Translations under genes and position numbers: made by a program
Source of the DNA: Closterium sp. NIES-65
Taxonomy: Eukaryota; Streptophyta; Zygnematophyceae; Desmidiales; Closteriaceae
Reading direction: 5' to 3'
Length of the DNA: 64,000 bases
Assembly: GCA_948144175.1 (NCBI GenBank)
Contig: CANXME010002414.1
Coordinates: 1 to 64,000 of the forward strand
Shown here: positions 50,371-62,000 of the stretch, in pieces
Position numbering within the stretch: the stretch's first letter is position 1
Layout: every line of letters starts with the position of its first letter
Notes under the pieces: generated by a model
Database searches by the model: none
What the model saw: only the letters and a program-made list of their open reading frames with translations
What the model was told of the DNA's origin: nothing

Positions 50371-50945
50371 ATGCTGTTGAGCCCTCATTGCCTCATTGCC
50401 TCATCGCCTCATTGCCTGATTCGCTTTGCATCAGGAGGCTGCGTGTCGTTCTACTGGATGTGTGATCTCCAGATTGCTGCCCATTCAATGTCCGCCAGGC
50501 AGGTGCTGTGTGCAACGCTCATCCCAATCCTTCAGCACATGTATAACCTCGAATGTGGCATGTGCATGTTGTATGGCGTGTGGCATGTGGCGTATGGCGT
50601 TTGGCACGGCATGTGGAATGGGGCGTGGCATGTATCGTCACATGCTGCGTGCATCAGGTGCGGCGAGTGCTGCTCATCATGGTGGCACGGGGGGAGGTGG
50701 AGAAACCGCGACTGAGGAGGGTCATATACTGCAAGGTCTGACCGCCGCTCTCACTGCTGCACTCACTTGCATTGGCAATCTAAAAACAATGCAAAACCAC
50801 TGGCTCTACGCTTAAGTTGTTTTTAGTTCAACCTTGTAGCTTCAGCTGTGTTGGCCAAGTAGCAAATGGGCAAATGGGGAGTAAGGTGTTAGCAGCTGAC
50901 AAAGGTTGTTTATTTATGATTACAAACAAGAATCTCTCTAAACAA

Positions 50946-51017
50946 GTCGGTGTAGTTTAGTGGTTAGAATCCCACGTTGTGGCCGTGGAGACCTGGGCTC
51001 GAATCCCAGCACCGACA
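50946..51017 (+). tRNA. tRNA-His (GTG)
   Basis: 72-base cloverleaf without intron. The acceptor stem GTCGGTG/CACCGAC pairs perfectly, the anticodon loop is TTGTGGC with anticodon GTG, and the T arm has GGGCTCGAATCCC. A-box (TAGTTTAGTGG) and B-box (GCTCGAATCCC) are good. TTTT follows within a few bases as Pol III terminator. It looks functional. Confidence 0.97.
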
Positions 51018-53554
51018 ACTTTTATTCGTACTGGTTGACGTTTGCAGCTGCTGTTTGAGTGTATTAGAACTCTCCCTCCTCTTCTGTTGTTGCGCCTAAT
51101 TTGTTTACCAACTTGAATCAAATTTCTATTTTCACCATTCTTACCATACTTTATTGATGTATTTTGGTTTTGCCAAATGCCTAGTGTAGCTGACACTTTC
51201 AGCACACCCAGTACCAGTAAGTTTGATACGGGATGGAACACTAACAGAAACGGATTTCAAGGGGCAAGGTAGGCACGGTAGCTGATTAAGCTTCTAGCGC
51301 GGACCACCCTTCTGCTGTAGAATTTTAAGGCCAACTCTGGGAAAATATGTTATCAAAAACAACAAGAGGCGACGAAATCGTCTTAGGGTTGCGAAGCATT
51401 TTACGTAACGATATGTACACAATTTTTTACATTTTACATAACGACATGTACCGTACACAATTTTCTACAAGTGAGAATACTTTTATAAAAACCTGTGGTA
51501 ATTGACATTTATAGCAACGACTCGAAAAACAGCTTCACCATAATTCGAACCTACGACCTTCGTACCCAACGCCTTTCTCCTACCGACTGCACTAGCGCTA
51601 CTGCAAAGAGAAGCAACATAATAATCTAGATTACATAAAGTAACGACGAATCTGACACTTTGTTAGGGTTGGCTCTTCCTTTCTTTCTCCCTCCCTTCCG
51701 CTCGCTGGTTTAGCTCCCCGCTACTCACGCCCCACCTACCCGTTCCTACTAAGGTGAGAACAACTCTACCTTACCGTTTCAAGTAGAATTAAGTTACCTG
51801 ATTTCTAGCGAGACTAGCATGCGTTAATCTCGTACATAGTTGTTTACTCTTACCCTGGCCGCGTTTTAAAAAGATAGTTTGATTAAGCCTATGTTCTAGG
51901 TTCTAGGTATTCGTTTTCTCTTTCTCTTTTCTTCTCGCCAGTGGAGCTTGTTCTTTTGCCTCACGCTACTTACGGTCCACCTACCACTCCAAGGTCAGAA
52001 AGTTTAAGATGTCATTTAGAGTTGTTACCTCATGGTAAGATGTAAGCTCTTATTGTCGTCATTTACTTCCTATTCTTAGTTAGCCCTCCCTTTCCTACTT
52101 CCTCTCGTTCTGCTGACGGGCTACGGGACTTCCGCTAGGTAAGCTCCTAACTTGCAACTTAAACGCGTTCGATACCTGTTAGGTCGACTTAATTCTAACA
52201 CAGGACGGCTTAGATCTAAACTAGGTCGGCTTAGATCTTGTTTTTACACATGTTTTTTTTCGAAATCGTAGAAATCGTAATTTATTGAACACTCTCTCTA
52301 TCTCTCGTTCGTTCTCGCTCGTTCTCTCTCTCGTTCTCTCTCTCTCGTCCTCGTTCTCTCGTTCTCTCTCTCTCGTTCTCGTTTTCTCTCGTTCTCTCCC
52401 TCTCTCTCGTTCTCGCTCTCTGTATTCGTTATATTCTCTTCTTTCGTTTACTGTCTCGGTATTTTGTTCCTCTATTCCCGTTCCTTATTTTCGTTTTATG
52501 CCTCGTTAGATTCTTCTCCATGCTCTTTGTCAAGTCTAACCATTCAATGCTCACGGCGTTTTTCTTAGCCCTTGTATTGATTCATTTGTTTCTTCGTTAT
52601 TCCTGTTTCTCTTCATTTCATCACACCTTATGCCTTTTTTCTGTTTTGTTTGTTGTACCGGCTATTCATTTCCGTTCCTCCTTTCCACTTCCTAAACCCG
52701 TTTGTCAGGGGCCTTTCCGGTCAGGAACGCGATTTCAATCCAGAAAATGCGTATTGGTCACTAGGATTTATCGTATTGTCCTTTTAACATTGATTTACTT
52801 GTTATGTAGTTCGCGTCGCGTGTATCTCGTGTTTTTTGGCTGGGTTTGCCGGAGCTCGTGTTTTTTATTGTGTGAATGTGTTTGTTCGTGTGAGTGCATT
52901 CATCTCATCTGTCATTGCAATATCAATGCATGTCTGTCAATTTTAAAAAGGGGGTTCATTTCTATCATTTCTCATTGGTTCATTGGCGCACTCAGTGACT
53001 CGTGTGTTTGCCACTTCGAACTGGATTTGATAGAGTGAACCTCTTTTTTAGAGTTAACAGATTGTATTTTTTCATGTGCTAGTTGATTATTCAAAGATTT
53101 TGCTATTGACCTCCCCCCCATGCTAGGCAGGGGATGGCGATAGCTTAGTTTTTGGGTTGTTAACTGTCACGCATTTTATCATGTGCATGTGCATTATTCA
53201 TCACATAACACATGCATTATATACATCATTCTATGCATTATGCATTGTATAGCATCATTTATGCATTACGCATGCACCTCTTCATCATTACACAACATCA
53301 TCTAACAGTAACATATAATGCAAACAGTACAGCAAATCTCCACTAAACAATTGCAAAATATTCATATGGAATAATGCACTATGAACAGTACCGTATTCAA
53401 AACTGCTCAACATGCATACAGTATGGGAAGGGTAGTACTGTAGTTGACAAATTTTATTTTCATGATTTTTTTAAAAAATATTAACATGAAAATAAAATTT
53501 GGCAAAATCGATCGTAAAGGGTTGCTTCGCAACCCAAAAAACGGCAAGACGGAT
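51018..53554. other. Intergenic region between tRNA genes
   Basis: About 2.5 kb, more AT-rich than the rest, without a credible gene. It contains a tRNA-like sequence at about 51530-51610, a TCTCTCTCGTTCTC microsatellite at 52285-52430, and AT-rich CATTATGCAT-type sequence at 53160-53450. Confidence 0.6.
51530..51613 (-). ncRNA. tRNA-like, probably degenerate
   Basis: On the minus strand a 7-base acceptor-like stem (GCTTCTC/GTGAAGC, one mismatch), an A-box-like TAGTGCAGTCGGTAG and a B-box-like GGTTCGAAT are in tRNA order. The anticodon and T stems pair poorly. GAAGGTCGTAGGTTCGAATT is shared in part with the hAT MITE at 24.27 kb. It may be a tRNA pseudogene or tRNA-derived repeat. Confidence 0.35.
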
Positions 53555-53627
53555 GTCTGAACCCGGAATCGAACCGGAGACCTCCAGTGTGTGAGACTGG
53601 CGTGATAACCGACTACACCATCCAGAC
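53555..53627 (-). tRNA. tRNA-Val (CAC)
   Basis: 73-base minus-strand cloverleaf. Acceptor stem GTCTGGA/TTCAGAC has one G-T pair, the anticodon arm is CCAGT-CTCACAC-ACTGG with anticodon CAC, and the T arm is CCGGTTCGATTCCGG. A TTTTTT run follows 13 bases downstream as terminator. It looks functional. Confidence 0.96.
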
Positions 53628-53986
53628 ATGTATATTGGTATTTTAAAAAAAACTCTTATAATATTATTAAAAAAACATTTTTTGCCACCAATGACGTGGC
53701 GCCAAATCTGTTCCCTTGGGAATGCTGCTGATGTGGTGGAGAACAGCACAAGCCACGCCCCAGCACTGGCCCCTTTCACATGCCTCGTTTCTCTTGCCCA
53801 TCCCTCACCGTTTCAAAGCAATCAACCTCGCTGCTTGTGCACAGATTTCTGTTCTTCCTCCTTGCTTCCTCGCTGATTCCAGACCAGTGCACTGGTCGCC
53901 GCCATCCGCCTCTGCTTGCTGGCTGCCGCTGCGCCAACGGTTCACACGCCCTGCCTGCTCGTCCGCTCGCTGCGCGCTGACGTGGA

Positions 53987-56900
53987 ATGGCTTCCATGGC
54001 TGCCACGGCGGTGGCTGATTGCCGCACATTGCGGTGTATAGGTAGGTTACGATGACGCGCCGCCGCATGTCATGTACTCGCGCCGCGTTCTATGTAGCAT
54101 CGCAGCCGCATTGGCACCTGCAATTGTCGCTCGCAATAATCGCTCCGCTGAGATCCACGTCGCTTCGTGGCTTCACGCGGGTTCATTCGTTCGCCATTTC
54201 CGCCCATCTCGCCATGCCCCCGACTCTTTATCTCATTCCGCGAATTCCGCGTACTTCGCCATCCCCGTTCGTACATTGTCGCCCAGGCTCAACTCCCTCG
54301 TCGCAATGCCGTGCGACGCCCGTGGCCTCGCTGCCTGCTCGTCGCATCGCTTCGCGCGCGCACTGCTCGCTCGCTAGCGTCGCACACATCGCCTCGTGGC
54401 AACGCTGCGACTCGCGCCGAGCGACTCATCTACGGTAAGCCGCAGACGCTGCCACTCTTCAACGTAACCTTCGAACTACGAGAGGCGAAAGGGATGAACT
54501 GGACGGAAGCAGCAAAGACGGCAATGCTTTGTGAAAAGGTACCGGCTGGCGGGTTTTTAGCTTCTCGCGGATTCGAAACGAGTTTCTCGAATCTGTATTC
54601 TCTCATGGGCCTGCACCCCGCTCCCCAACGCGTCACCCTCCCAACCACACACTCTCTTTCCCTCCTATGCACCCCCACCCTCTCACCTTTCCCCTATCCT
54701 ACCCACATGCATCTCCGGCGGGGCAGCGTTGCGCGGCCCGGGGCGGTGCGGGCGGCAGCGGACGAGGAGGTGGAGGAGGAGCTCATGATGATCGAGGAGA
54801 GCGCGGTGAGTGCAGCCCTGGGCGCGGTGAGGAGAGCGCGGTGAGTGGCGGGACCAGTGCACCCGTGCTTGCCAGGGGAGGGTGTGGCGCTTGGCGAGCT
54901 TGCAACACAAAGGCAGCACGGCAGGGTTTAAGACTTGCATAATAACTGGGCCTCCATTCTTCAGCAGGGTTTAGGCTTGTATCTGGCATCACCAACGCAC
55001 AGGCAACGCTTGGCACTCCCCTCGCTCTCGCCTCCTTCCATCCACCACCCTCCCTCCCTCTCCCTCGTTCAACTCCTTCACTCTGCTGCTCACTCACCTC
55101 CCTTCACCGCCCTGGCACTCCTCGTATTCCCAACCCTGCCACACTACCATGATTCACTGCGGTGCAACGCGGTGCAGATGGAGCGCATGGAGAAGACGTT
55201 GGACAGCGTGAGGGGCAACTTCAACACGGTCAGAACGGGGCGAGCCAGCCCCTCCCTGCTGGACCGCATCGAGGTGAGCCCTGCTGGACCGCATCGAGGT
55301 GAGCCCTGCTGGACCGCATCGAGGTGAGCCCTGCTGGACCGCATCGAGGTGAGCCCTGCTGGACCGCATCGAGGTGAGCCCTGCTGGACCGCATCGAGGT
55401 GAGCCCTGCTGGACCGCATCGAGGTGAGCCCTGCTGGACCGCATCGAGGTGAGCCCTGCTGGACCGCATCGAGGTGAGCCCTGCTGGACCGCATCGAGGT
55501 GAGCCCCTCCCGCTCCTTACGCCTTCCTACCTCTCACTCCCACTCTTGGTCTCGTTCTCCTCTTCCCTGTGCTGTGCCTCTTTGCACCTACAATCTGGCT
55601 TCTGCCTTCAGTTGCTTCTGTGCCTTGCTGGCTGCTCTATGTGCCACGTGTACCCCTCCCATCGCCACGTGTGTCCCTCCCATGGCCTGCGGTACCCCCA
55701 GGTGGAGTATTACGGCGCGAGTGTGATTCTAAAGAGCATCGCTCAGATCGCTGCCCCTGACGGCTCCATGCTGCTCGTCACGCCCTTTGACAAATCCAGG
55801 TGCCATTTCTTCAAACCCCTGCTTTTGAGTCGACTCAAAAGCAAATCCAGGTGCCATTTCTTCAAACCCCTGCTTTTGAGTCGACTCAAAAGCAAATCCA
55901 GGTGCCATTTCTTCAAACCCCTGCTTTTGAGTCGACTCAAAAGCAAATCCAGGTGCCATTTCTTCAAACCCCTCCTCCTCCACCCTCCCCTCTCCAACCC
56001 CCCACTTCTCACTTTGCCACAATTTCTGCAGCCGTCCTAAGCACTTCAGCACACTCCCCCACACATTTCCCCCACATCCCCCCACTCCCTCCCCTTTCTA
56101 CCCAGCATCCCGTCCATAGAGAAGGCGATTATGAAGTCAGACGTGGACCTCACACCCCCCGCACCTTCCCCACCTGCCTCGCATCCCTCCTCCCCTCCTC
56201 TAACTCCCCTCTCTCCCTCCCCTACCCCCCCCCCCTCCCATCCGCCCAGCATCCCGTCCATCGAGAAGGCGATCATGAAGTCAGACGTGGGCCTCACGCC
56301 CTCGTCTGACGGCAACGTCATCCGCCTCTCCATCCCGCAGCTCACCGCCGAGCGCCGCAAGGTACGAGCGTGCAAGGTGGTTGCTGTCAGCAGCTGAAAG
56401 GCTTGTCACGCCCTCCTCGGACGGCAACGTCATCCGCCTCTCCATCCCGCAGCTCACCGCCGAGCGCCGCAAGGTGCTGTGCTGTGCTGTGCTGTGCTTT
56501 GCTGCCTCCCAAGGGCCACATACGCACTACATACAGACTCTCTACACCCTGACATCCTCCGTTATATGTTCAGTAAAAATCTGAGACAGTGGGAATGAGG
56601 TAGCGTAATAATAGGCAGTAGCATAGACAACCGAAACGTGGCTGAGGGAGGGCAGTGGTGGGGGGATGGTGAGAAGGAGCAGGAGATGAGAGGTGGTTGC
56701 TGTTGCCAGCCGATGGACTTGTGATGCCATGCCTCTGCTTCTATGCTCGCTCACCCTGAGATACCTCCCAGCCTCCTCCCATCCTCTCTCCGACCACCTC
56801 TCAAGATTGGCTTCTCGAAATTACCGCTCCAAAATTCCTCTTCTCTCCCTTCCGCCTTGCCATGGCATGGAGTGGCATAGCATTGCACATGCATGTCGTG

Positions 56901-58527
56901 GCTTGATACTTGGACGGCATGTGCATGGGCATGGCATGTGTGGTGCACGGGTGGGCGTGGCATGGGCTTGTGCACGGCCGGCCATGGCATGGCATGGCAT
57001 GGGCATGTCATGGGAATGTGTTTGGGTGGGCATGGCGGCAACAGGAGCTGCTGAAGACGGTGTCAAAGCTGTCTGAGGATGGCAAGGTGAGCCATGAAAG
57101 GGATGCAGGCCAAGTGTGCTTTCATGAATCCATACATCCACGACTCACACCCATGCCCACACCACACCCAAAAGCAAACAGCTTTGCTGAAGCATGACAC
57201 AAGGCTCTCTCACGAATGCCCTTCACCACCCCCGCTGCACCTGCCACCTGCACCCTGGGCACCCTGCCCCACCCACTCGCCCCCTCACCCCGCTGGCCCC
57301 TCTGCCCCACCTGCTCCTCTGCCCCGCCTGCTCCTCTGTCCCCACCTGCTCCTCTGCCCCACCTGCTCCTCTGTCCCCACCTGCTCCTCTGCCCCACCTG
57401 CTCCTCTGCCCCACCTGCTCCTCTGTCCCCACCTGCTCCTCTGTCCCCACCTGCTCCTCTGTCCCCACCTGTGATCGTGGCCCCACCTGTGATCGTGGCC
57501 CCACCTGTGATCGTGGCCCCACCTGTGATCGTGGCCCCACCTGTAATCGTGGCCCCCCTTTCCCCCCTCATACCGACGCATGGCCACCAGGTGGCACTGC
57601 GTAACGTGCGCCGGGACTCCATCAAGGCCTACGAGAAGCTGCAGAAGGTGCCGCCTGCCTGGACCACCGCATTTGGCATCGCTCTTGACAATCAATTTTT
57701 TCTAGAGTCACCTGCCTGCTCCACCCCTCTCAACGCGCCTTCCTTTACACACACCGTGACTAAGATGCCTGCAGCCTGCCTGCGCTTCTGCTGCATGCGC
57801 TGCATGCCACATGTACCGCCCTGCCCTAAACCCTAAACCATCTTGCACGAGCCGTTTACTACCGCATGCTATCTGCAAAGGGCAGCTTCTTGTTTTCCGT
57901 GTCTCTTATCATCTCTTTTTATCACATGCCACGTGTCATGCCCCCATTGGTGCATGGCAGGAGAAGAAGATCTCAGAGGATGCTCTCAAGGACCTTTCAA
58001 ACGACATCCAGGTGACGTGGCATGCTAGGATTGGCCAGCATTACCCGCCATGCAGGCACCCACACAGCTTCCTCACAACCTCTGCTGACTCAACCCTTCC
58101 TGCTCCTAGCTGTCAGGCAACTCACATTCCTGACCCTCTGCTTCTGTCTACCCCACTCGCTTCGGACACCCCTCTCCCCCCCCCTTTCCCCCCTCCCTCT
58201 TTTCTGTCTTGCTACACCTTCCGCCCCCTTGCCCACGCGTGCGTGCGAGCAGAAGATGACGGATGACTATGTGAAGCAGATCGACACGGCCTTCAAGCAA
58301 AAGGAGAAGGTCCGTGCCACACCCACCCGCCCACACATCTGCAGTGCAGTGCAGGAGGCTCCGTACCTTGATGTTTGTTTTCCTTTCTTCAAGTTGATCT
58401 TTGGAGGTAGATCCTCCAAATGCCTGCTCCCACGCCACGTCAGGGATTGCACCGAACAACCGCACCTCTGCACCCCTTTCCATCCATCTCCGCCGTCCCT
58501 CCCCCTCAGGACCTGCTCACGGTGTGA
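53987..58527 (+). CDS. RRF: Plastid ribosome recycling factor
   Basis: RRF splits post-termination ribosomes with EF-G; this nuclear copy is probably plastid-targeted. Eleven exons in agreeing phase encode 333 residues: 53987-54041, 54098-54434, 54727-54805, 55178-55273, 55702-55799, 56250-56361, 57045-57086, 57591-57647, 57961-58011, 58253-58309, 58510-58527. The first two exons give a Ser/Arg/Ala-rich, acid-poor targeting extension; their borders are the least certain. The RRF domain is complete: [96 protein letters not shown] and the terminal helix [17 protein letters not shown]. The last exon is only six codons (DLLTV and TGA). It is convergent with the DUF7796-like gene. Targeting is inferred. 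Confidence 0.93.
54790..54850 (+). repeat. Triplicated donor edge after RRF exon 3
   Basis: GAGAGCGCG|GTGAGT is followed by GGGCGCG|GTGAGG and GAGAGCGCG|GTGAGT, three potential donors within 40 bases. Confidence 0.7.
55257..55500 (+). repeat. 25-bp minisatellite of RRF exon end plus donor
   Basis: The last 19 bases of exon 55178-55273 (CCTGCTGGACCGCATCGAG) plus GTGAGC are repeated nine times at a 25-base period. This gives ten ATCGAG|GTGAG junctions at 55273, 55298 and so on to 55498. Confidence 0.95.
55794..55975 (+). repeat. 51-bp tandem repeat: exon edge, donor and palindrome
   Basis: Each unit contains the exon end AAATCCAG, the donor GTGCCATTT and a perfect 22-base palindrome with core TTTTGAGTCGACTCAAAA (55821-55842, 55872-55893, 55923-55944). 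A fourth exon edge and donor end the array. Unlike most other units, 51 is a multiple of three. Confidence 0.95.
56104..56480 (+). repeat. Half-copies on both sides of RRF exon 6
   Basis: An acceptor-side copy (about 56106-56155, CATCCCGTCCATAGAGAAGG) lies upstream and a donor-side copy (about 56405-56475, ending CGCCGCAAG|GTGCTG) downstream of the intact exon 56250-56361. This is the clearest single example of the pattern. Confidence 0.9.
57295..57560. repeat. CACCTGCTCCTCTG(T)CCC minisatellite
   Basis: About ten 17-18 base units followed by five 18-base units CACCTGTGATCGTGGCCC, in the RRF intron before exon 57591. Confidence 0.9.
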
Positions 58528-59044
58528 GTGGCTGTGACATGACAAGCAACTGAGAGGCCTACACACAAACAAACACACGACTCAGCGCCAAACAGTCATG
58601 CCCCTGATTCCATCCGTGCTGCACCGCTGCTGCTCTGCACCTCTGCTGCCAAACGCCCATTCAGATGCACTTGCTGTGGGCAGTAGGACTAGCCTAGCCT
58701 TGATTCGTTTACCAGCTCCCAAGGCCGAATGGCGTGAACAGAGTCTTCTAGCATCTCCTCTTGTAACTCATGGGTGTCTCACAGGCATCCACCATGGTTT
58801 CAGATAACCGTCGCTGTTTATCAACCCTGTTTTGAATGATGCTGAACGGAAAGGGAGGAACCGCTTTCGTGGAAGATTGAACAAAAGTTGGGCCATGTTT
58901 TTGGCTATGGAGGCATTCCAGAAGCTCTTGCTACAATAATGCTTAGGGATTAGCCACAGCTTTACATTGGAAATGAAATGAACTGAGCAGATTTCAGAAA
59001 TGGACATTAGATTAAAATCAATAAATCAGGCAGTAAAGAACACA
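58528..59044. other. Convergent intergenic space
   Basis: About 500 bases between the stop codons of the RRF gene and the minus-strand DUF7796-like gene. It should hold both 3' UTRs. No repeats or coding signal seen. Confidence 0.5.
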
Positions 59045-62000
59045 CTATCTACCAGTTGTTTGTTGAGGGGCAGTAACGGGGGCGTGGCAATGTGTGAGGG
59101 AGAAGAAGGTACATCGCCCCACCCTCTCCTCGTTCCCCGACACACACCGGTCCAGATGGAACGACCTTCCAGACAGCCACCGCTGCACCTCCCCCAGCTC
59201 CGCCTCCCCCCGCCACTTAGCTAAGAGCGGGTCATCCGGCAGCAAGAACGCATCCAGCTCCTCCAACTCCTTGCTCGCATCTGCCCCTCCTTGATCTACC
59301 CCATGCTCGCCCTCTTGCCCCTCCCCTTGCAGCGCCCCTTGCCCCACTTGCTGCAACCGCCTCCCTCCCATCCCACCCATCCCCCCCATTCCCCCCATCC
59401 TCCCCCCAACCCTTCCTCCATCAGCGCTCCGCTCACCGCCACCCTCCACAACCCCCTCCCCGCCCCGCTCCCCGCCCATCCCACCCCTGTCCCTGAGCTG
59501 CGCCAGCACGCCCTCCCCCGCACCCTCCACGTCCACCAGCAGCTGGCACGTGCTCAGGCCGCGGGATAGCAGCACTTGCAGGTCTGGTAGGCGCCCCGCT
59601 CCCACCTGGTTGCGGGGTGAAGGGTTGGGTTGGGAGGGGAGCAGTAGTGAGGGAAGAGTGTTCTTATGCTCTGCCCCCGTGCCCTCCAGATCCACGGCAG
59701 CTGGCACACGCGCAGCTCACACGTCAGCAGTGCTTGCAACTGCAGCAAGCTTGCACGTGTAAGGCGGGCATGGTTCCTCCCAGGTGTGCACATGCAATGC
59801 TCATGTAACGCTCATGTAATGCATATTGACACTCACTCGAATGAGGTCCACGTGCTTGGACGCCCCTGCAGCCCAGAGCACATGGTCCGCATCTACAGCA
59901 GCACCTCCCCTCCCCACCACCTCCTCCTTTGCTTTTATCCGCCTCACCGCCGCTTCAAACGCCGCCTTGTACTGTGCACCCAATTCCCTGCCTGCCACTG
60001 CTGACTGCTGCTGGGCGGCAGCGTCGGCAGTTTGGGCGGCAGTGGCAGTGGGTTGGGCGGGCGGTTTTGGCAGCATTAGGAGGCGCATGGAGGGCAGGGC
60101 GGAAAGCAGGTGGGCGTCCCAGAGGAGGTCGGCGGAGGGCGGTGTGGCAGGCAGGGACACAGCGATGCTGCACGGAGGGGAGGAGGGTAAGGGGGAGAGG
60201 GCGTGACAGCGGTGATGGGGATTGCGGGGGATCAAGGGAGTGAGGCAAAGGTGAGTGGGATCAGAAAACGACCTTCGGGCTGGACAGCCGGCATGAACAG
60301 AATGTTGGCTGCAGTGCAGTGCAATGCACTGCGGTGCAGTGCGTCAGTCCTGATCTATTAAGCCAAGCACGCACCTGTGGTTGAAAGCGTAGAGGTAAGT
60401 CAGGAAGGCAGACCAGCTGCCAGAGCGCCCTGTGCCAAATGCGCCAAACACCGTTGCCTTCCCCAGCCCATGCCGCACACACAGCACTGCTGGTGCAGGC
60501 GCCCGCCACCCCTCCCTCCTCACTGCCTCCCGCCACGCCACCTCTGCCGCCTCCTCCTCTGCTGCTGCTGCTGCTGTCTCCTCTTCCTTCCCGCCTTGCT
60601 CTTGCCCACTCGCAACCCTAAACCCTGGCCTCCCTCCCAGCCGCCCCAGCAGGTGCTGCCACAGGGAGGTTTGGCCTGGCCGGTTAGAGGCTAATGCTTG
60701 CTGTTCTCGTTCTTGTTCTTGCTCTTGTTGTTCTTGTTGTTCTTGTTCTTGTTGTTGTTGTTGTTGTTGAGGGGTGAGGAGAGCACGGCGAGCCGGTAGG
60801 GCTGTCAACGAGGCTAACGGGTTGGTTCGGCGCCGAACCTCGAGAGACAGCTGAGGTGAGGAAAGAAGGGAATGATGAGGCGGGGATATGCGAGATGGAG
60901 GAGGGAAAGCACGAGCGATGAGGAGGGATGGATGCATGTAAGTGTGTGAACCAACTCTCCACACAAGTCACCCCCACCCACCTCTGCATCATGGCCCCCA
61001 CCATCTCTGCCTGCCCCATGACCCCCACCCACCTGAGCCACCTGCACCTCGCACCCCTCTCTGCCGCCCTCCACCGCAGCCATCACTGCCTGCCGCCCCG
61101 CCGCCAGCCGCTCCGGCACATGCCAGTCAAACTGCACCGCCCAGTCCGCCGCCCACGGGCCTGTCTGCTCGCAGAACGGGTTGGGCGGCGGCTCGTGCTG
61201 GCAGGGGCGGCAGTAGTCGCCCCCGCGGCGGTTGCGGAGGTTGGGGAGGGCGAGCATTTTGAAGAACTGGTGGTGTGACACGAGGCAGAAGGGGAAGTGC
61301 GCTCGCGTGACTGACACGTTGAGGCGCTGCAGCATGCGCGCGTACACCGTCTCTGCGTTCACTCGCCTGGGAGGGATATCCAAGTAGGGACGAGGGAACG
61401 GGAGTGTGGAGGGGAGAGGGAGTGAGCAGTTGAGTGGAAGAGGGTGGACGACCCACCATTGCAGAGGGTGATGGGCTGCTGTGAGCGCATGCAAGTGGGA
61501 ATCATGGCGGCACAGAGAATGGCTTAACAGCAATGAGGAGAAAAGCCCAGCAGCCCTACTTGCCAGCTTCGCCACCGCCCTCGCTCACAGCTCCCAGCAT
61601 GTGCAGCCGCGCGAACACCGCCCGGCCCGCCGCCCGCGGCACCACCGCCAGCCTGTCATTCACCCCACCGAAATCCAACCCGGGCGGCGCCGTCAAGCTC
61701 CGATACTCCAAGCCGCCCAGCGGCGCGGGCGGCGCCGCCCAGAAAGAGTCCGGGCGGGCCTTCATGAGCCACTTGTAGCGGCGGCTGTAGTGCCGTTCTC
61801 TCTCAGCGATGTCAGCGGCGCACATGGCTTCCATGCTGAACTGCTGTAGCAGCCCCTGTGGCCCGTTCTCCAGTCCCTTGAGCGCGTGTGTGGGGTACAG
61901 CGCCTCGTTCACGTTGAAGTCCGGAAACACTCGCACTGACACCAGCCTTGGGCCTCCCAATCCTCCTCCTCCCCCTCTCCCCGCCTCCCCTTGCTGCGTG

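Larger units (their letters stand above)
48143..50741 (+). pseudogene. MCM5: MCM5 remnant, 3' part
   Basis: Continues the MCM5 order: RVAIHEAMQQQA (two copies, from about 48146 and 48235), AISIAKAGITTHL, a TAQENMHLQ segment, ILPRLDLIFAVKDLRNF (about 48510-48580; arginine-finger region), YIEFACTCCSPRLPESAA (49564-49650), LPITVRQLEAIVRLSES (about 49978-50029) and the C-terminal VRRVLLIMVARGEVE ending in TGA at 50739-50741. Between 43.3 and 48.1 kb, where the Walker A and Walker B exons should be, there is instead unrelated duplicated DNA. The gene cannot make a full MCM5 ATPase. Confidence 0.8.

Noticed and set aside
52520-53038. 172-residue open frame in the AT-rich intergenic region
   Set aside because: No ATG-anchored domain, no similarity I recognise, biased composition. 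Not supported.
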